Origin: a virus
Direction: 5' to 3' (one strand)
Virus record (IMG/VR): IMGVR_UViG_3300015262_000001
Span: 124,001 to 188,000 of that record
DNA length: 64,000 bases
Part shown: one piece after another, positions 59,030 to 64,000 of the stretch
Numbering within the stretch: position 1 is the stretch's first letter
How the letters are laid out: every line of letters starts with the position of its first letter
Program-made: the position numbers and the translations under genes
The notes under the pieces: generated by a model
The model's database searches: none
What the model was told of the DNA's origin: nothing
Seen by the model: the letters and a program-made list of their open reading frames with translations, nothing else

Positions 59030-62000
59030 TTAAGGCAACAGCTCGCCATTATGAAGGAATACAAACAAGCCTTCATCTTGAGGGTAGCCCGCGGACATAG
59101 GAATGGTCCCACCTTCACGGGTATAGCTCAGCAGCAAATCGCCCACCATAAACGGTTGTTCGCGAGTGATGGTCAAGATCTGTCTGTCGTTGGTAACGAT
59201 GGTCGCTACCCGCAGCATGGAGCCGCTCTTACGAAGAGCCACTGACGACAACAGATACTTAGGTGTTTCATCCTCGATTGTTGCGTACATGTAAAACGTT
59301 TTGTTCTGCGGAGCAGGGTCAATGTCACGGAGGTCGATCGTCCCACCCTGGATCGAGTAAGCCGTTCCGTTTATCATCATCCTGATATTGTCCTGGATAA
59401 ACAACAGCCAGCCAACTTCAGGATACACCGACGTAGGAACAATGTAACCCACCCCAGACTTCGCATGAATTGCAGCACCACCACCTGTGTACTGATACGG
59501 GAACAGTGTTTGGGTGATAGAGGTGTTAGCAGGGTCATTCGCCACAATGGTAACGTCTGTCATCCCTACACCCGGCCACATTACTGCCACATCGCCGTAC
59601 TGTCGCGGAATCGATCCTACCGCCAAGTTCTCGATCTGATTATTACCGAAGTTCAAATCGAAGATCGTGGCAATGCTGTTACGACTCGAGTAAGGTACAT
59701 GGGTGTGTCCTGCCACCATCAACACCTTTAGGTAGTTGCCATCCCGGTAGGCGGTGAATATCGGTTTAGCGATAAAGACATCGATCATGGCGTCAAACTG
59801 AATGTAATCCCTCAACACAGGTTGACGAACAGTTGATACATCAGCCGGCGCACTTAGCCAGTTAAAGCTGGTAATGAGGTACACACCAGGATGATCAGCG
59901 TTAGGCGCTTCCAGGTTTGGTTGACCAATCAGTACTCTGGAGCGGAACTGCTGAGTTGCGTCAATGATCCAGTTAACCATTACCACGCTGTGGTTAAGAC
60001 CGTGGAACATCCCGCCGTTCTCAGCCCCCAGATGGTTAATCGTAAACGCCCAACGAGTGGCTCCTCCGGTAAGCGCCTTGAGTTGATCGAGCACACCCTG
60101 CCGCAGACCAAAGAAGCTAGTACCCGAATAGGTGGCTACCTTGTTAATCGTGTCTAACGACTTGGTGTAAGTCCTTGGGAAGGACATCAAAACGTTTCCG
60201 TTGGCAGGTGCACGCAGAGAGGCAACCGCTGGCAGGTGCTGGCTTGTCGGATAAACCGTTGACCATGCACAGAAGCTCATCGAACCGCTACCCTGATCTA
60301 CACCCGCAGCAGCCAGCTCAGGACCAGACCCTGTGATACCCAACATGCCATCGCCACGCGACAAATTAGTGGAGTAGATCTCAGTAGTCAGTGGACGAGA
60401 GTTGATGTTTATACCCAGTGTCAGGTTGTTCACGCCTTCCCGAACAGCGTAACCACCACTTACCTTTCTGAAATACACTTTACGCTGCAAGTCCGGAGTG
60501 GTCATGTCAGCGGCTGAAAACGATTCACCATCAGCTTCAAACGTCATGCATGAGGGATACACCCCGTTCTTTGTGGCTGGTTGAACTGACGGGGTATGTA
60601 TCACATTACGTTTAACCGAAACGGTATCGCTATCCATCAATCTGGATAGTAGTGCTTCAGCGCTGTTGATATTGTCCATTTGCAGAACGTTCAACCGACA
60701 TGGGAACTCAGAGGCACCTTCAAACACACAAGTGGACACCATCTCACCAGTAGACAAAAGAACTGTTGCAGGTTGTTGGTAGGCCACGAGCAGGTTATAA
60801 AAATGCATATATTGCCGGAGTCCCACACCTGCGTCTCCATTTTGGCTGTGGTCCAGCGTAACAGGCGGGGACTTACCTTGCCGGGACATTACACCGTTCG
60901 CCGGGTTGAAGATGTAATACATCTCGGTAACGCCAGCCAGCGTACGAGTGTAGATTGGGTTAGACGGATTATCCAGGTACGACATGTGGAAAAACTGGAT
61001 TGTGTGGAAATAGTAGTTCCCATTTCCGCCGGTTTGTGGCCAGGACAAGTTCAAGTCACGACGCAGAATTGAAATCCAGGTGACGGGTAGGGTCATGGTG
61101 TAACGACCGAATCGAGTAATCTGGTTGTTGCCGTCTTTGAAAACCTGTTGAGCCTGGAAATCCAACACCCCGTTGTACTGAGTGCCGTCCCAATCTTGGT
61201 AGGTCAAAGGAACGGCTTCCCAGGTTACACCCAAGCCGTTAACAACATCCACAGTCCTAACACGGTAGAAACGGCTCTTAGGAACACCCTCTACTACGTA
61301 GGCCTGAACCAACACCAAGTAAGCACCCATGTGGTGAATAGTCGCCTGGTCGTTGTGGCCAAACGTAGTGGCGTTACCGTAAGGGGAGCCAAAGAACGCA
61401 GTGATGGCACTCATGTTGCAGCGAACGTAAGCGTGAGCACCTGGATCGAAGGAACCATTGGTCAGACAGATAAACCAGTCATTGGTCCCTGCCACGCCCG
61501 TCATGATCACCTTGTTACCACTGCCCGCAATGATGCGGTCAACGTCGATTCCCAACGCTGTCAAAGCCGGTGGACGGTACTTGTAGTTGCTGTAAGTAAC
61601 CCGGATGTTGTCCTTGTTGTAGTTCTCAACCACGGAGAAATACAAGCCTTTGGTACGGCCGTCATAGTGGTTAGACAACAGCATCATCAGACCACTTGGC
61701 TCCAGACAGATACCTGAACATTCAGTCTGCTGGCCCATCCCTTCAAACGAACCACTGATGTTTGGTGGCAAGAAGGATTCACCGCTGTACGAACTGATCG
61801 GGAAGATACCCGCCAGCATCGCCTTATCGGTGTCTGGGACGTAACTCTTCGCCAGAGCTACCACGCCATGGGGTGTACTGAGAACGTCGCTTCTAACGCC
61901 TGCCAGGTCCTCTGGAAGGGTGGCGGTACGGTAGTTGTCATGGTTACCCATGTCAATGTCGAACGCATCAGCTTCATGCGGGTTGTTGTAGTTCTTGTCG

Positions 62001-62623
62001 TGTGCTTGCAGGATAACCAGTTGTTGATCACGTGCGGCATACAACTTCTGGTAGGCGTCTTCTACGGCTGCGGTCAGCTTGTCATCGAAGTCAGGATCCC
62101 GGGTACTGCGGATACCTTCCAGCTGAGCGAAGAAGTAAGTGAAATCATACCAGTCCATGATTTCAGTTTTGATGTTGTGCGTGTGGTATTCAGGCGGTAG
62201 GGTAGGTGGTACGAAGAACACCTTGCTCCAAGGGATTGGTGTCTTGCCCTTGTGCATTTCGTCGAGCCATTCTTGCAGGTTGTTACGGGGCACAAACCAA
62301 GCCCCGATACTCTGATAGTCAACGGTAACAAACTCGTTAGCTGCCAGGATTGCGTCAGAGACACGGATAAAGGTACAAATAGAACGACCAGTGATTTCAC
62401 AGAAGGGAACAAACTCACCTTCTACGTAGTAATCACGGTCACGGGTAAGAATACCACCCGCTTGGTTACGAACCACGAGCAGACCAGGTTCGTTAAAGAA
62501 AGGAGACCCGTTAGGAATCAGCCAGTTCAAGGTTTTATCCTTGAGTGGGATCTTCTCACCAGGAATGGTGTTGACAGGATTGACGCCACGGATGTCAAAC
62601 ACTAAGAGCGGAATGGAATCCAT
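59030..62623 (-). CDS. Giant fibre-like virion protein
   Basis: 1197 residues from ATG 62623 (AAGG upstream); the TTG at 62641 is less likely. The N-terminal 200 residues (RDRDYYVEGEFVPFCEI, EYHTHNIKTEIMDWYDFTYFFAQLEG in parts) probably attach it to the baseplate. A long beta-rich body follows. The C-terminal 180 residues, with VYPEVGWLLFIQDN ... TIDLRDIDPAPQNKTFYMYA, are nearly shared with the 62691 protein. Likely a tail fibre or spike. Confidence 0.87.
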   Translation of the reverse strand: MDSIPLLVFDIRGVNPVNTIPGEKIPLKDKTLNWLIPNGSPFFNEPGLLVVRNQAGGILTRDRDYYVEGEFVPFCEITGRSICTFIRVSDAILAANEFVTVDYQSIGAWFVPRNNLQEWLDEMHKGKTPIPWSKVFFVPPTLPPEYHTHNIKTEIMDWYDFTYFFAQLEGIRSTRDPDFDDKLTAAVEDAYQKLYAARDQQLVILQAHDKNYNNPHEADAFDIDMGNHDNYRTATLPEDLAGVRSDVLSTPHGVVALAKSYVPDTDKAMLAGIFPISSYSGESFLPPNISGSFEGMGQQTECSGICLEPSGLMMLLSNHYDGRTKGLYFSVVENYNKDNIRVTYSNYKYRPPALTALGIDVDRIIAGSGNKVIMTGVAGTNDWFICLTNGSFDPGAHAYVRCNMSAITAFFGSPYGNATTFGHNDQATIHHMGAYLVLVQAYVVEGVPKSRFYRVRTVDVVNGLGVTWEAVPLTYQDWDGTQYNGVLDFQAQQVFKDGNNQITRFGRYTMTLPVTWISILRRDLNLSWPQTGGNGNYYFHTIQFFHMSYLDNPSNPIYTRTLAGVTEMYYIFNPANGVMSRQGKSPPVTLDHSQNGDAGVGLRQYMHFYNLLVAYQQPATVLLSTGEMVSTCVFEGASEFPCRLNVLQMDNINSAEALLSRLMDSDTVSVKRNVIHTPSVQPATKNGVYPSCMTFEADGESFSAADMTTPDLQRKVYFRKVSGGYAVREGVNNLTLGININSRPLTTEIYSTNLSRGDGMLGITGSGPELAAAGVDQGSGSMSFCAWSTVYPTSQHLPAVASLRAPANGNVLMSFPRTYTKSLDTINKVATYSGTSFFGLRQGVLDQLKALTGGATRWAFTINHLGAENGGMFHGLNHSVVMVNWIIDATQQFRSRVLIGQPNLEAPNADHPGVYLITSFNWLSAPADVSTVRQPVLRDYIQFDAMIDVFIAKPIFTAYRDGNYLKVLMVAGHTHVPYSSRNSIATIFDLNFGNNQIENLAVGSIPRQYGDVAVMWPGVGMTDVTIVANDPANTSITQTLFPYQYTGGGAAIHAKSGVGYIVPTSVYPEVGWLLFIQDNIRMMINGTAYSIQGGTIDLRDIDPAPQNKTFYMYATIEDETPKYLLSSVALRKSGSMLRVATIVTNDRQILTITREQPFMVGDLLLSYTREGGTIPMSAGYPQDEGLFVFLHNGELLP
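59289..59329 (+). repeat. 41-bp exact repeat, copy 1 (fibre gene)
   Basis: Identical over 41 bases to 62950-62990. It encodes the conserved RDIDPAPQNKTFYMY segment of the C-terminal domain in the 59030 protein. Confidence 0.9.
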
Positions 62624-62656
62624 CACTTTAACCTTATTCAAAAGAAAGGACGCCAG

Positions 62657-62671
62657 GGAGGAATACTCCCC
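62657..62671 (-). terminator. Possible terminator after the 62691 gene
   Basis: GGGAG / CTCCC with a 5-base loop; the leftward strand continues TGGCGTCCTTTCTTTTG. The stem is short. Confidence 0.5.
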
Positions 62672-62690
62672 GGCTATCCGGACCTAAGTG

Positions 62691-64000
62691 TTAAGGAAGG
62701 ATTTCGCTCTGGTAGAACCAAGGGATTTGTCCTTCCTCATTGACCAGACCAGACGAAGCTGGAATGGAGTTACCGCGTTTGAGCTCACTGATGCGGTGGC
62801 CGTTCATGGCGATCACGTTGTACCGATCAATAGTAAGAATCTGACTGGCATTCGTAACAACCTTACCGACCCACAGCTGGTACTGGCTTTCCAGCCGCTT
62901 GAGAGTAGTGACCTCATACTGCGCCACACCGTCTCTCAAGAACGCATAAATGTAAAACGTTTTGTTCTGCGGAGCAGGGTCAATGTCACGCAAGTCAATG
63001 GAACCTGCCTGGAGCACAAATGGCCGGCCATTGAAGATCACGTTGATGTCAGTTTTGAAGAAAATCACCCAACCCGTTTGTGGATAGACCGAACCAATCA
63101 AAGCATTGTTAACAGGACCCTGTTGAACGGTGGCGGCGCCACCAGTTATAGGACCCCACGCCCAGGCCCGACTGATACCGTTATCAGGAGTTACACAAAC
63201 CGTAGGAGTACCTGTGGTGGTATCTTGTCTGGCTTGAGAACTCCAACGTCGGGTATTGCGGTCGTTGTAAACAAATGACCAATCAAGAGAGTACGCGTCA
63301 CTAGGTACGTACGACATGATCCCAGATCCCATGTACACCGATAGCTGATTACCGTTAAGGTAGTACCTCACACGCATCGGGCCATGGTTAGACGAAGCCG
63401 TCTCATAATCTCCGGTTGACCCGTAGATACGTGCCGTAGGGCTAAGAGGAACAGCTTGGCTGAAACCCACCCCGTGCACAATATCCAGTACGGTGAAACC
63501 AGTTACCTGATAACGCCCGTTGATTGCGGCGTAGGTAGGCTGGATGGTCATGAACGTTGAGTACAACGTGTTGACATCGGATCCCGACGGAGCAGCGTAT
63601 TGAATGCACACACAAACCGGTAACCACCCTGCTCGCGCAGACATCGGTGAATAGGTTGGGTCGCAGATCGTAATGATCTTAAACCGGGTGGCCATCCCAG
63701 GGAACTGGATTTGGCCAAACAACGCATTGACAATGTTCTCTGGATAGAGGATCTCCAGAGTAGGGACAATGGTGACCGACCCATCCACTTCGATGCGGTT
63801 GTTGTGGTTGGCAATCAACAGCACGTCGTTGGGGTTAGCCGTGTAAGCCGGCCAGGCGTTACCCTGCTTAGTCCGATCGAAGTTCTTGGTCTGTGTACCC
63901 ATGCAAAACGCACCATCTCCTACGTCCACGCCATAGGCCGTCAGGGAGTTAGTGTTGAACACTACCGTGGCCATACCCATGCCCGTCAATGCATTAACCG
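62691..64000 (-). CDS. Fibre-like virion protein, C-terminal part (cut by right edge)
   Basis: The frame is open to the window's end, so the N-terminus lies outside. The 430 visible residues are beta-rich, beginning TGMGMATVVFNTNSLTAYGV. The end (SVYPQTGWVIFFKTDINVIF ... SIDLRDIDPAPQNKTFYIYA ... RYNVIAMNGHRISELKRGNSIPAS) is the same domain as in 59030 and resembles 56099's. Probably a tail fibre or spike, third of a tandem set. Confidence 0.85.
   Translation of the reverse strand, partial: VNALTGMGMATVVFNTNSLTAYGVDVGDGAFCMGTQTKNFDRTKQGNAWPAYTANPNDVLLIANHNNRIEVDGSVTIVPTLEILYPENIVNALFGQIQFPGMATRFKIITICDPTYSPMSARAGWLPVCVCIQYAAPSGSDVNTLYSTFMTIQPTYAAINGRYQVTGFTVLDIVHGVGFSQAVPLSPTARIYGSTGDYETASSNHGPMRVRYYLNGNQLSVYMGSGIMSYVPSDAYSLDWSFVYNDRNTRRWSSQARQDTTTGTPTVCVTPDNGISRAWAWGPITGGAATVQQGPVNNALIGSVYPQTGWVIFFKTDINVIFNGRPFVLQAGSIDLRDIDPAPQNKTFYIYAFLRDGVAQYEVTTLKRLESQYQLWVGKVVTNASQILTIDRYNVIAMNGHRISELKRGNSIPASSGLVNEEGQIPWFYQSEILP
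62950..62990 (+). repeat. 41-bp exact repeat, copy 2 (fibre gene)
   Basis: Identical over 41 bases to 59289-59329, within the right-edge fibre gene's conserved C-terminal domain. Flanking sequence diverges within a few bases on both sides. Confidence 0.9.

Noticed and set aside
1-64000. tRNA genes, CRISPR arrays, integrase or insertion sequences
   Set aside because: No cloverleaf-like segment, regular repeat-spacer pattern, transposase frame or terminal inverted repeat was noticed by eye. A dedicated tRNA scan was not possible.

Overview
The window looks like part of a jumbo tailed bacteriophage of the phiKZ/EL/OBP type that infects a Pseudomonas host. The grounds are a phage-encoded GroEL-like chaperonin, an NAD-dependent DNA ligase, RNase HI, a Rad50/SbcC-type ATPase, a baseplate spike, giant fibre-like proteins, and dozens of tightly packed small unknown genes. 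Base composition is roughly half GC by eye. The host guess rests mainly on an intracellular poly(3-hydroxyalkanoate) depolymerase homologue (PhaZ) that closely resembles the Pseudomonas enzyme. No tRNA, CRISPR array, integrase or insertion sequence was seen.

Layout. (1) 1-10.6 kb, rightward: the 3' end of a fibre-like gene, a DUF4376-type gene, a DUF1353 gene, then eight tandem paralogous virion-type genes that are two copies of one four-gene block (1846-5749 and 5821-9647), then a six-blade Kelch protein. (2) 10.6-11.6 kb, leftward: the lone phaZ-like gene between two strong hairpins. (3) 11.6-55.0 kb, leftward: about 60 genes in operons with ATGA or TAATG overlaps, mostly unknown. Recognisable members are GroEL, a GNAT acetyltransferase, an HNH endonuclease, an Acb1-like 2H phosphoesterase, a DHH phosphoesterase, RNase HI, LigA, two nucleotidyltransferase-fold proteins and an SbcC-like ATPase. 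(4) 55.0-56.0 kb, rightward: a baseplate spike. (5) 56.1-64 kb, leftward: three large fibre-like proteins with related C-terminal regions, the last running off the right edge.

Regulation. The leftward region is divided by hairpin terminators, often followed on the transcript by a TTTATTTTTTG-like U-rich tail. At least eight intergenic sites carry a shared leftward motif, TTTCAnnCCTACATTAYTA, probably a phage-specific promoter.

Working together. LigA, RNase HI, the Rad50-like ATPase and perhaps the DHH protein fit replication and recombination. GroEL would fold virion or enzyme proteins. The 2H phosphoesterase is a candidate anti-CBASS factor. The PhaZ homologue could release stored carbon from host PHA granules during infection. 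Five genes below 60 codons were found by reading the sequence directly (18515, 32509, 41944, 43817, 44545). No gene-free stretch exceeds about 300 bases.
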